A stretch of DNA of 64,000 bases, taken from positions 1,116,001 through 1,180,000 of the forward strand of contig JANHCV010000003.1 in assembly GCA_025594325.1 (NCBI GenBank). Direction: 5' to 3'. Position numbers and translations under genes: made by a program. Below are positions 1 to 11,500 of the stretch, piece after piece. Numbering within the stretch: position 1 is the first letter of the stretch; each line of letters opens with the position of its first letter. Origin of the DNA: Blastocladiella emersonii ATCC 22665 (Eukaryota > Blastocladiomycota > Blastocladiomycetes > Blastocladiales > Blastocladiaceae). The notes under the pieces were generated by a model. The model was given only the letters and a program-made list of their open reading frames with translations, did no database searches and was not told the origin of the DNA.

Positions 1-1781
1 TGTGCCTCGAGCAGCTCGAAGGGCGGCGGGACGAGGTGATGGTGGTGCGGCGGGAGAGTCGCGTTGGTCGAGGTGGCGGGCGAGTTCGAGCCGTCATTAC
101 GGAGCGCGGGATCCGTGGAAGAGATACCGGTTGCTGCGGGCGACGCGGGGACCGTCGTCGTGCGGCCGGCGGGCGCGAGGTCCATGGGCGGCTGCACGTC
201 CTGGTTGACGGACGCAACATCGGCGCCGACCTTGCGCGTGTACGCCTCGGGCAGCTGGAGTGCGGCGTTGACGGCGATCCCGACGAGGAGGACGAGGACG
301 AGCCCGATAATGAGCGCGAGCGAGCGCATGAGCGTGGCGACGGGCTTGCTGGGCCGCTGGGACGCGACGAGCAGGGTGCCCATGGAGACGAGGGCGGCGC
401 CGGCGGCGAGGCCGAGCGAGGGCAGGTCGGCGTCGCCCGGGTTCACGACCATGGCGGTCTTGACGGCGGCCGACGTCAGGCACCGGTACGCGACGACGAC
501 GCCCGTCAGGTACATGAAGGTGGACTCGGCGCCGCTGGCCCACGGCTCGGCGGCCTTGAGGTTGGTGATGTTGGCGCCGCCGTCGTGCAGCAAGAAGAAG
601 GGCAGGAGCAGGTTCAGGGCCACGTCGGCGATCAGAAACTCCCACGAGCCCATGCGCAGGAACAGCAGCCGCACCGAGCCGCCGCTCCAGTCGTTGCACT
701 TGAGCGCCGACACGCCGTACGCGATCGAGAGAAGCTACACGCGCGCGAAGCTCGGTCAGCCCGGTTCGTGGTGCGGGGACAGGAAGTCGCGTACGAAGCT
801 CGTCGTCGCAATGACGGTGAAAATAGACCTTGGCGGGATCGAGAAGAGGGCGTGCGAGCGCTGGCGGTTGAGCTTGGACAGCTGGTACAGGAGCATGACG
901 ACGGCGAGGGCGCGCAGGACCGCGTCGAGGAACAGCACGCCGACGACGTGGGCCGAGTACTGCGGGTTCATGGCGAACAGGACGAGGTGCGCGCCCCAGC
1001 TCACGGCGAGCATGCCCATGAGGCGGAGCGGGGACAGGTAGTCGATGTAGACCGAGCTGTGGCGCAGACGCGGGTGTGAGCAGGGAGGATCGAGACCGCG
1101 AGGTACGCGGGGGAGCGCGTACTAGAAGAGACTCACGAAGAACGGCAGCCACGGGTTGTGCAGACCCATGAGGCTCGCGGATCGCAGCGAAAAGGATGCC
1201 CAGGCGAGCAGGACCTGGAGCGCGATCATGGGCGCCCAGTTCCACCCGAGGCGCAGCGTCTGCTCGTCACCATCACGGTCAGCTGCGGATGGCGATGCGG
1301 GCGACGCCAGCGCGGGGTCGATCCCAAAGTCAGCGAGCGGCGTGTGCGACCCGTGGCGCTGGTGCGTGGACGCGCGGTTGGGCCGGTCCGAGAAGGCGGA
1401 CGTGAGCCCGGTGCCGGACGGGTGCGGGCCGGCCTCGGCCATCTCAATGGACGCGGACGCGGTGCCGCCGCCGCCGGCGGTCCCGCCCCGACACGCGCCG
1501 TCGTTGGTGTCGTTGTCGTCGTCAGCGTGCAGCGTCGGGACGGACGAGTAGGGCGAGCGGTACGCGGCAGCGGCGGCCGAGTGCGGGTACCAGCGGTGGG
1601 CGGCGAGCGCGGCGAGGGCGACGAGCGCGTGCACGGCGAGCCCCTCGAGGTACTGGGTGTGCATGTAGGCGACGAGCGTGTGGCCGAGGTCCGTGTGCAC
1701 GTAGGCGGCGGCGAGCGCGCAGGCCATGGCGACGCCGCCGATGCGGCCGAGCACGCCGCGCTGGACGGGCGAGATGGACAT
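1..1781 (-). CDS. Multi-pass membrane protein of unknown function, 3' part outside the window
   Basis: I do not recognise the family. The reading frame starts at the ATG at 1781 (Met-Ser-Ile-Ser-Pro) and is joined across two introns, 1057-1122 (66 nt) and 735-794 (60 nt), both with GTACGC donors and GTGTAG or CACAG acceptors; the phases fit exactly. Exon 3 stays open to base 1, so the C-terminus is missing. Hydrophobic stretches suggest several membrane spans: two near the N-terminus, one before the first intron, a run in exon 2 (LVLFAMNP and following) and at least three in exon 3, including LIIGLVLVLLVGIAV. Between spans 2 and 3 lies a Gly/Ala/Ser/Asp-rich, probably disordered loop of about 110 residues. 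A longer in-frame start exists at 2081, but that extension is Arg/Pro-rich and is probably 5' UTR. Location and role are unknown. Confidence 0.7.
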
Positions 1782-2289
1782 GGGCGTGGTCGTGGTCGGT
1801 GCGAGATCAGGGCGGAGGATGGATCGCGCGCGGCTCAGAATTCCATTGCAGTAAGCTAGGTGTCGGTGCGGGGCCGAGAAGGTGCGGCGCGGATGGGCGC
1901 GGATCAACGCGCGAGAGCGAGCGCGGTCCGCGAGGGAGGACAGGGACGAGGGCGGCGACCACGGCGGCGGTGGGCGTCGTCGACTGGTCGGCGGGTCTGC
2001 CTGGCCGCGACCGAAGCTCAAATCCTCCGCCACACCTTGTCTGCAGCTTGGAACCGTGCGAGGCATCTGACAGCGCCACACCCAGTTCGCGGGTTCAGGC
2101 TCCGTTGAGACTCACAGATCGCGGGCGAGGAGAGCTTGATGTGCGGAGGGGAATTGTATTCGAGAGGTGGTAGATGAAGGAGGGATCCCGCGAGCTGGGT
2201 GCCTGGCGCGGTGCGCGATGGCGCACGGAGCGGCTCCAACAACACGTGCGCAGGGCCGAGCGTCGCGGGAAGCAGGTAGGCGAGGCAGT
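1782..2289. other. Intergenic region: promoter of the membrane protein and 3' flank of NDUFB9
   Basis: About 500 bases between two minus-strand genes. I see no conserved coding frame, tRNA or repeat. The open frames here are Arg/Gly/Ser-rich and typical of random GC-rich sequence. Confidence 0.5.
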
Positions 2290-2806
2290 TTAGACGTTGA
2301 CAAAGTTGCGCTCGAACTTGCCGAACGCCTTGGCGGGGTCGACGTAGTCGCCGAGGCCGTTCTCGACGATCTGGAGGGGACGCGGGCGAGCGAGAGGGTT
2401 AGTGGCGGTCCGAGGATCCAGCCGGCCATCAAGCGAGCGTACGTGTGGTGGGACGGCGGGGTTGCGCTCGAACTTGGTGCCAAAGGGCGACGTGGGGTCT
2501 ATACGCCGGGGATACGGCAGCAGGCGCAGGGTCAGCGGTCCATTGCATAGCGCTTACTCCGGTTGGTGCAAACGGACAGCGGTAGGGCTCGGGGTGGGCC
2601 GTCTCGGCGAGCTTGGCCTCGGTGGCCTTGATGATCTCGGCGAGGCGCTTGGCGTTGTGCACGTCGCGGTTCTCCTCGAACATGTAGCGGATGTGGACGG
2701 CCGACTGGCGGAAGCCCTCGCGCGTCGTCGACCAGTCAAAGGCCGAGCGCAGCGCGCGGCGGTACAGCTGGCGGACGTGCGCCACGTGCGGGGTCATGGA
2801 CGACAT
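2290..2806 (-). CDS. NDUFB9: NADH:ubiquinone oxidoreductase subunit NDUFB9/B22 (complex I LYR protein)
   Basis: Accessory subunit of the membrane arm of mitochondrial complex I. The LYR-family signature is near the N-terminus (VRQLYRRALR), followed by the family pattern of an Arg-rich helix and Phe-Glu-Glu-Asn, then HPEPYRCPFAP and, after the first intron, SPFGTKFERN. The C-terminus ends KFERNFVNV. Exons are 2558-2806, 2443-2498 and 2290-2370, with introns 2499-2557 (GTAAGC...TATAG) and 2371-2442 (GTACGC...TCCAG). About 128 residues, normal for fungal B22. Oddity: the canonical splice of the first intron leaves the frame one base short, although both flanking exons clearly belong to the family; a base error or a non-canonical junction is likely. 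The gene is divergent from eIF2B gamma with 288 bp between the starts. Confidence 0.85.
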
Positions 2807-3094
2807 GGCGGTGGCGGCGATCGTGGTTCGTTCGTGATGCGTTGCAGGGCGTCGTTGCGGCGAGTGGCAGCGCGCGAGTCGTCGTCGTCTCCCGAACCGA
2901 TCGGTGCCGATGCAAAGGGGCGAGGCCCGGCACGGCAACGGCCGCGGCGAGGGAGGCTGAAGGTGTTGGAGCGGCGCCGCGTGACCTCAGCGTGCGCTCG
3001 CGTCGCTCCCGTCAGCCCGCTCGACGACCACTTGCTCGAGTTCCTCGAAGCGATCCACGCTCTTCAACGCAACGACGACCACGCGCACCACACC

Positions 3095-4798
3095 ATGTAC
3101 TCGCTCGGAAGCACCACCAGCACGCGCGGCGGGCAGCAGCACTCGCTCGAGCTGGCCGAGTTCCAGGTCGTGATCCTGGCCGGCCCGGGCGCCTCGCTGC
3201 AGCCCCTGACCACCGGCACCCCGAAGGCGCTGCTCCCGCTCGCCGGCAAGCCCATGCTGCACTATGCCCTACAGTGGGTCGAGGCCAGCGGCATCAAGGG
3301 TCTGTTCTCGTAAACCCGCGTCTCTCACACGCGCGTGCCGCTAACGGATCCCGATCCGCTCGATAGACATCCTCGTGGTCGCGGCGCAGTCGGGCGCCGA
3401 TCTCGTCAACGCGTACGTGCGCACGCTCGACGCGGCGCGCCGGCCCGAGGTGGCGGCCGTCGACGACAAGCTCGGGTCGGCCGAGGCGCTCCGCCGCGTG
3501 CGCGACAAGCTGCGCTCCCACGTCGTCGTCATGTCGGTCGACAGCGTGCCGACGGACCCGCTGGCCGTGCTGCTTGACCAGTTCCGCATCCACGACGCGG
3601 CTGCGATCGGCCTGTATTTCGCGTCGGACGCGCCCGACCACCTCGTCGGCCTCGCGCCGCTCGACACGGCGACGACCGCCGCGTCCGCCGGCATCACGAC
3701 CACCACCGCCAAATCCGCGGTGCAGCGGCTCGTGCAGTCGACGCCGCTCGCGGCGCTCGCCAAGTCATCGGCGGGCCTGCCCGTGCGCATGGACCTGATG
3801 CGCGCGTTCCCGTCGGTGCGCATGCAGAAGCTGCTCGACGGCCACGTCTACGTGCTGCGCCGGTGGGTGCTCGACGTGCTGCTGCAGGACGCGACGGCCG
3901 CCGACGACAAGGTGGCGGCCGCCGTGTCGCTGCAGCGCGACGCGCTCGCGCTCCTGACCAAGGCCCAGTACGCCGTGTCGGCGCGCGCGCTGTTCGCCGA
4001 GCCCGAGTCGGACGGGTCGAGCAAGGGCGACGGGCTCGACGTGGCGGCCGACGACGCCGCGGCGTCGACGCTCGCCGAGGACCACGACATGGCGCTCGTC
4101 GGGCTCGCGCCGCCCAAGACGCGCCGCCAGACCCCGCTCGTCCTCGCGTACGTGAGCAGCCGCGCCGGGTCGGGCGACGCGGGCGCCGACGGCGCTGTCG
4201 CCTCGGCGGGCGGTGCCACGGGCGCGTCGACCCCCGCGGCCCTCCTCGGCAGCACCGACGCGCTGTCGGGCGCGGTCGCGTCGCTCAGCCTGCACCACCA
4301 CGCCGGCGCGCCCCTGTACCAGCAGCTGGCGCAGCTCGGGTACAGCGGGCTGCGGGCGCAGTCGGCGGCGAGCTACGCCGAGGTGAACCGCGGGCTCGCG
4401 CGGGTCGTCCCGGACCGGATCGCGAGCACGGCCAACATCAGCGCGCGGTCGCAGGTCGGGCCCGACTCGACGGTCGGCGACAGCACGACCATGGGCGACC
4501 GGTGCAGCGTCAAGAAGTCGGTGGTCGGCGCGCACTGCACGATCGGGCGCGGCGTCAAGCTCGTCAACTGCGTGATCATGGACCACGCCGTCGTCGAGGA
4601 TAACGCCAAGCTCGAGGGCACCATCGTGTGCGCGCACGGCAAGGTCGGCGAGAAGTGCGATCTCCGCGACTCGGTCGTCGCGGCGCGCGTTGCGGTGCCG
4701 CGTGAGAGTACGTTTCGTTGTGGTTTCGAGCGGTGTGGACGAGGACTAACTCGCGTGCGTGCGGTGTAGCGGTGGCCCGGAACGAGCGCTACGTGTAA
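3095..4798 (+). CDS. GCD1: Translation initiation factor eIF2B subunit gamma
   Basis: Catalytic-subcomplex subunit of eIF2B, the guanine-nucleotide exchange factor for eIF2. Predicted 524 residues from exons 3095-3299, 3367-4707 and 4770-4798; all phases close and the last exon ends NERYV. The N-terminal nucleotidyltransferase-like fold is clear (VVILAGPGASLQPLTTGTPK at about residues 25-44, then GKPMLHYALQW). The C-terminal part, about residues 424-510, is a left-handed beta-helix of hexapeptide repeats (VGPDSTVGDS, CTIGRGVKLVNCVI). There is no C-terminal W2/HEAT domain, which argues for gamma rather than epsilon. A low-complexity Ala/Gly/Ser insert separates the two folds. Intron 1 has an unusual GTCTGT donor with a GCTAAC branch site; intron 2 has GTACGT. 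Confidence 0.92.
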
Positions 4799-5566
4799 GG
4801 CTCGCGGCCGGCTCGACTGGCAGCACTTTGCGTAAGAGAAAGAAACAGAGATCCCTTAGTAGTTCTAGCGCGCCGAGGACGAGACGCGGTGTGAGGCAAC
4901 ACGACGTGAGCCGAGAGACGCGTTCCGGGCAGCGTTCCGGGAGCAAACCGGAGTGACGCGGTGATCACGCGTGCTTCCCGAACCTGATGCAGCTCGTTCG
5001 CTCGCGCAAAGCGATGCGATTCGACAGCCGACAGCTGCAGGCGTGTCCGCGGCTCTCAGGTTGTCCCCGCAAACATCAGATCTCCGGCCGCACCCCCTCG
5101 GTCCGCGCCCTGCCGACCCGCTGCACCGGAGGTGCATGTCTCCGACCGACCCGCCGCGCTGCCGCCGACGCTGACGACCCGTCACCCCCTCCCACATCGC
5201 TCGTCACCCCTCTCGCGACTCGCTGCACTGGCCGCGTCGTCCCGCTAGCCCGCACCGATTCCAACGACCGCGCGCGCCGTGTCTCGAGAGCATCGCGCAT
5301 CCCGCCTGGCTGCATCCCGCGTCCCACACGCACGATCTGGTGCCTGCGGTTCGCTCCGCTGCATCGGCTCCACGCCTGCCCTGCTCCCGCCGCTAGCTCC
5401 ACTGCTGTCTCGCATCCATCGTGCGCGGCCCTCGATCCCCGCCGGCCTGCCTCGGATCGCATCCACGCTCCCTGCCCTGCCTGTCTCATACCCGCGCCGC
5501 GCCGTCCGTTGACCCCCCTCGCCATCGCCGTCGTCCTCGCGCACCGCTCCCGCCTTGCGCTGAACC
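4799..5566. other. Intergenic region and likely promoter/5' UTR of the SET3-like gene
   Basis: 768 bases, pyrimidine-rich on the plus strand toward the ATG at 5567. The open frames through it are Arg/Pro/Ser-rich without recognisable domains. I see no TATA box or structural RNA. Confidence 0.5.
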
Positions 5567-8500
5567 ATGGACCCGAACGCTGGAGGGACAGCGCCTGCCG
5601 CGCAACCGCCGCCGACGCCGCCCGCGGGCTCCGAGCCGGCCCCGGCCACCGTGAGCCCATCGACCGCTGCGGGCCCACCCATCGCCTCGGCCGACGCCGG
5701 TGCGAGCGGTGCTGCTCCCTCGACCCAGCCCGGCCCCTCGCCGACCGATGCTGGCCCGCGTGACGCGTCGCACCCGCCGCCCTCGCTGGCGCAGCCGACC
5801 GCGCTCGCGACCGGCGCGGCCACGACGCGTCCGCTCGGCCCGCTGCCCTCGCTCACGACCGGCGCCTACGCCCCGCCGCCCAACGCCCACCTCCCGCCGC
5901 CGCGCCCGCGCGAGTTCCAGCAACAGCAGCAACAGCAGCCGCACTACTACGTCGGACCGCCCGGACCCGGATCCGGCTACGCGAGCGGGTCCAGCAGCAC
6001 CGCGCAGCTCGCGTCCCCCGTGGACGCGGGTCCCCGCCCGCCGCTGCCGCCGCCACAGCCTTCGTCGGCCGCTCGCCACTCGCACCCGCACCACCACCAA
6101 CAGCAGCACCCGCAACAGCAGCGTCACCATCACCACTACCCGCAATACGCCGGCGACACGCACCATCATCAGCATACGCAGCAGCAGCAGCAGCAGCATC
6201 TGCCGCCGCCCCCGCTGCCCTCCTCCTCGTCCGCTGCGACCGCGCCGCCCCACTACCACCACCACCATCACCAGCAGCAGCAGCACCTGCAGCAACCGCC
6301 GCCGCAGCCTGCCCAGGGCTACCCGCCGCCCTACTCGACCGGCCCGCCGCCCCCTGCCGGCTACGCCCACCCGGCGCAGCAGCAGCAGCAACAGCAGCCG
6401 CCCCACCTGTACTCGGCGCCGGCCTCCTCGTCGTTTGCCGCACCGCAACAGCAGCATCACCCGCATCATCCGCACCCTCAGCAGCAGGCCGCCTCGAGCC
6501 TCTCGCAGTCGCAGCAGCAGCAGCAGATCGCCTACGCCCACCACCCGCGACCGCACATGAACGGCCCCGGTCCCGGCCCCGCGCCGGGCTCCCACGCGCC
6601 GGTGCAGCAGCACCACGGCATGCCGTCGTCGTCGTCGACCTCGGGTCCGCGCCCGCCACCACCGCCCGGCGCGCACCCGCACTACGCCGGTGGCTCCGGG
6701 AACGGATCGGCGTACCCGCAGTCGTCGGCCGCCTCGGCGCTCTCGACCTCGCGCGCCCCGCCACCACCGCACCAGTACTACCAGGGCCGCCCCGTGCCCG
6801 CCGCGTCCGGCAGCTACCACCACCCGCCGTCGCAGTCTCAGGGGCAGCCGCCGCCCTCGGCCTCGCCGCCCCACGGCCCGCCGCTCCCGCTCTCGCCCTC
6901 CTCGGCGCCCTCGCCCTACGTGCACCCCGGCCTGCTGCCCCCGCCGCCGCTGCCCTCGCAGCACCAGCGCCGCCAGTCGGCCAGTACCGACGCCGGATCG
7001 CGCCAGTCGTCCTCGGCCCTTGGATCGCCGCGTGCGGGCTCCGTCTCGCAGGCGCTCGCGTCGCCGTCGCTGCAGCCCGGCGGCGCCAAGAAGGGCGGGA
7101 ACGCGAACCAGAACGCCGCCGCGACGGCCGCGGCGCTCGCCCGCGGTAACTCGGCCAAGAACAAGCGCCAGCGCGCGGTCAGCACCCACGGCCGCACGGA
7201 CGATGAGGGGCATGGACGTGCACCAAAGTCGGCCAAGGTACGCTCTCGCTTCCCTCGTCTCTCTTGTCAAGCACCGACGGCTGACCTCTCCCAAACTCGA
7301 TCCGTAGACGGGCAACAGCAACCACGCCTCGCCCGCGCACTCGGCCGCGCCGTCGCTCTCCGGCACCTCCGCCTCGACGGCCGTCTCGTCGCCCGTCCCC
7401 GCGCGCTCGCGCCAGGCGAGCAGCGCGACCACCGTGACCGCGCCACCGTCGGGCCACCCGACCCCACTGCTTACGGGCAAGGACGGCGGCGCCATGCTCT
7501 CGTCCACCACCTCGCCGTACCGGGCGTCGGCCACCACGGACCCGTCGCTTCCACCGCACCCGGCCGACCTGCTCGACGAGGCCGGCATCGAGCCCGAGGA
7601 CACGGGCGAGATCCGGTGCATCTGCGGCGTCACCGACGACGACGGGTACACGATCCAGTGCGACCGGTGCCTCGTGTGGCAGCACGCCGTGTGCGTCGGC
7701 ATCCACCGCGAGAACGAGCCCGAACACTACTACTGCGACCGGTGCCACCCGCGCGAGCTCGACGTCCGCCGCGCCGTCAACCACCAGCGCCGACTCGCGC
7801 GGTCCCGCGGGAGCGACTCGGGCGTCCCCGCTGGGTCGGGCGGTGCGTCGAGCTCCGGTGCCGTAGTCGGGTCTGCCGCCATCGCCTCGGGCGCCGTCGT
7901 TGTCGGACCCGGCGGCGTCGTTGCCGCGGGCTCCGTCGCGACCGCCGCGGCCGTCCTCGGCCAGCTCGGCGGGTCCTCGACCAGTCTCGCGGGAAGCGAC
8001 GCCGACCGCAACGGCGACGGGAGCGGACCCGCGATCTCGTCCGCCAACGGCTCGCCCGTCATTGGCGGCGCCGGGTCCAAGCGCAAGGGCCAGGCCGCCG
8101 GCCAGGGCAGCAACCAGGGCGCCAAGCGCGGTCAGGCGGGCGCCACGGCGCGCGGTGACGGCGGGGTCGAGAAGAAGCGCGGCAAGAAGGCCAAGACCGG
8201 GTCCGCGGCCGCCGCTGCTGCAGCTGCTGCCGCCGCGGCTGCGGCCATGGCCCAGTCGGGCGATGCGCCTTCCGGCCCGCTCCTCCCGCCGCTCCCGGCC
8301 TCGGTCGCGCGCCTCAAGGGCCAGAACCAGGCCGCGCTGCCGCCCGGCGTCCACGCCGTCGGGTCGATCCCCGCGACCACGCCACGCCACTTCACCGACA
8401 TGAGCGCCGAGCCCGGCGACGACACCGAGGTCGAGGAGGCCCTCAGCGGCGCCGAGGACGGCGACTCGCCCGGCCGCCACCCGCTCATGGTCCCCGTGTC

Positions 8501-11500
8501 GGCCGCCAACCCGTCGCTGCTCGCCGCCGCGGTCCTGCAGGGCCAGCGCGTGGATCTCGACCGCCGCGTCCACCCGGCCTACTCGCTCCTCTCGCGCGAC
8601 TACCAGATGGCGCTCGCGGCGTCCACCATCGCCCCCGCCCACGCCACGTACATCCACCAGCTCCTCATGCAGGCGATCCCCGACCCCGAGGTCGGCCTCA
8701 CCGTCGTCACGGACCCCGACGCCGACGCGTTCCACGGGCCCGCGGCCGTCGCGAAACGCGTCCCCGTCCGCACCTTTGCCGCCGCGCCCGAGCCCATGAC
8801 GTGCCTCCTCGTCACCACCGTCGCGAATGCCGGCGCCGAGCTCGGCCCGCTCCCGCTCCCGTTCGCCGCGTCGGCCGTGTCGAGCCACGCGGCCAACAAC
8901 CGCGCGCGCCAGAACACCGGCGGCAACAACGCGGGTGCGCGTGGCGGGAGCCGGCTGAGCGGGAACGGTGGTACCCCCATCAACCTCCCCGACGCCGTCA
9001 CCGCGGGCTGCGTCAACGGCGTCTCGTTTCCATCGCTCCTCCCCGCGCTCCCCTCGAGCGAGACCGGCGCGGCCGATCCCCCTGCCGCCAACGACGCTGC
9101 CGCCGCGTCCATCAACATGATCACGCCCACGGCCACGGTCGAAGCGGGCGCCGTCGTCGTCGAGTACGTCGGGCGCATCGTGCCCGCGTCGCAGCACCCG
9201 CACATGCTGTCACCCTTCTCGCTGCAGGTGCCCGGGCTCCCGCTCATCGTCGACGCGACCCAGGACTGCAACGTGGCGCGGTTCTGCCACCGCGCGTGTG
9301 CCGGCAACCTCGCGCCGCATGCGTACGTCCGCCGCGGGGCCGCGCTCAAGCGCGGTACCGAATTGGGATCGGCGACGGGCGGCGGCACGCCCGCGACGCT
9401 GTCCCCGCTCGCCGTCGGCATGGTCGCGACCCGCGACATCCAGCCCAACGAGCCCCTGTCGCTCGCGTGGTCGCAGGCCGAGCTCGCGCTCCTCGCCACG
9501 CCCGGCCAGTGCAAGCCCGAGCCCAACTCGTACCTCCTCTTCGAGTGCATCTCCTGCCCGCTCGCCGCCTACGCGTCGTGCGCCCTGTACAAGGCGCTCG
9601 CCAAGAACCCCGCCCTCGCCATCGTCCCCGTCACCACGCAACCCATCGTTGACCCGACCGCCTACGTCGCCGCGGCGGCCGCGGCCGCGGCACCCGTCCC
9701 GAGCCGCAAGTCGGGCGGGACCGCGGCGTCGAGCAAACCCGGGTCCCCGCGGTTTGGGCTCGGTAACGCCGCGACCGCCGGCAACGACTTCATGTCCGGG
9801 CTCGCGGTCCTCGCGGGCGCCGCGCTCGCGGCCGCGGGCCCGTCGGCGTCCGCGTTGTCCAAGCAGGCCAACGGCGGCGGCGGCGGCGGTAACCACGGGC
9901 GGCGCCAGTCCGTCTCTGCCCGCGGCGGGTCGCCCGCCACCGGCCTCCTCGGATCCAACACGCCCGGTTTCACGCCGTCTGCCTCGGCCTCGGTCTCGTC
10001 GCTCCCCGGCTACGGCCTCGCGGGCGGCATGGGCGGCGCCGGCGCCGCCGAGCTCACGCCCATCGTCTCGGACTCGGAGCTCGCCGGCGACGACTGCGAG
10101 CTCGAGGGCGAGGAGCGTCTGCGCGCGCACGAGCGCAGCCTCATGACTGCGATCGCCCTGATCCAGGACCGCGTCCGTAAACGCGCCGAGGCCGCGGCCG
10201 CCGCGGCGGCGGCTGCTGCTGCCGGGTCGAGCACCGATAGCGATGCCTCGAGCACCGACGACGACGAGGAGGTCGACGTCGGCGACCGCCGTGCCGCGAA
10301 GCGCCAGAAGCGGAAACGCAACGGTCGCGGGAAACCCGTGCTCCTCGATATCCTCGCCGACCGCTCCGACGACTCGGACGACGAGCGCCCGTTCCGCGTC
10401 CGCGTCAACACCATCAAGGTCGTCCCCGCCCAGGCCATCGCGGGGCGGTGGGACCCGGCGCGCGCGGGGTCCGGCCGTGCGCAGGTCCCGGCTGTCGCCG
10501 CGGCGCGCGATCGCGTCGCGGTCGGCAAGCGCGCGTGGCGCAAGCAGTTTGCGCCTCGTTCGCCGCCGCCCCCAACGTCGTCGCCGCCCGCCACGGCCGA
10601 GCAGGCGTCGTCGTCGTCGTCGTCGGCCACGGTCTCGCTCCCGTCCTCGGCGGGCACCGCGCCTGCGACCGATGCGCGTGGGACGTCTCCGTTCCCCGCT
10701 GCACCTGCGCCCGCGCCCGCTGCCGTCGCTCCCGCCCCTGTGCGACGCGAGCGGAAACAGTCGGCGCTCTCGGTCAAGCCGCCCGCCACGGCGGCGCCGC
10801 TCCCCGCGCCTCGTCCGCCTAAGCCGTCCGTCCCGGAGCAGGACGAGGAGCAGGACCAGGACCTCGACGTCGTCAACGTGTCGCGCGCGCCGTCGCCCGT
10901 CGCCATGAACGTCGACAGTTCGCGCCCACCACTCCCCGCTCCTGCTCCTGCGAGCTCGGCCGCCGCCTCGACAAAATCGACGCCGCCCTCGTCCGCCCCG
11001 CTCAAACCCCTCCCTATCCCGCCGCCGCTCACGTCGCCTATCCCGCCGCTCCCGCTCCGCGTGCCCACGCCCGGCCGCGCTCCAACTACCGCTGGCGCGA
11101 GTCCCGCGTCCTCGTCGCGCAACTCGCCGCTCCCGCCACTACCCGTCCCCGCGGCTGGTACCGTTCCTGTGAGTGGTGCCGCTGCGAAAGCAGGCGCGGC
11201 AGCGAGTCTCCGCAGCCCGCCGCCGCAGCGCAAGCGCATGCCGTCGACGTCGTCGCTGTCGCACTCGCTCGCGTCGCCATCTCCCGCCGATCCCAAGGCG
11301 GCCGCGCCGACCGCGACGCCCGTTTCGGCGCCTGCGAGCCGCGCGCTCCCCGCGCCGTCGCCGCGTGCCGCGAGCGAGGACGGTGCCAAGCTCAAGAGCC
11401 CGCCCCGTGTCGCGCGGCCCGCGTCGGCTGCTGTCGATAAGGACGCCCCACCTCGGTCCGCGCCGGCCAAGTCGGTCGGCGACAAGGACGGCGGTGCCGG

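Noticed and set aside
5486-7702. 738-codon open frame antisense to the SET3-like gene
   Set aside because: Arg/Gly/Val-rich shadow of the GC-rich coding strand; no domain. The opposite strand has the PHD/SET protein.
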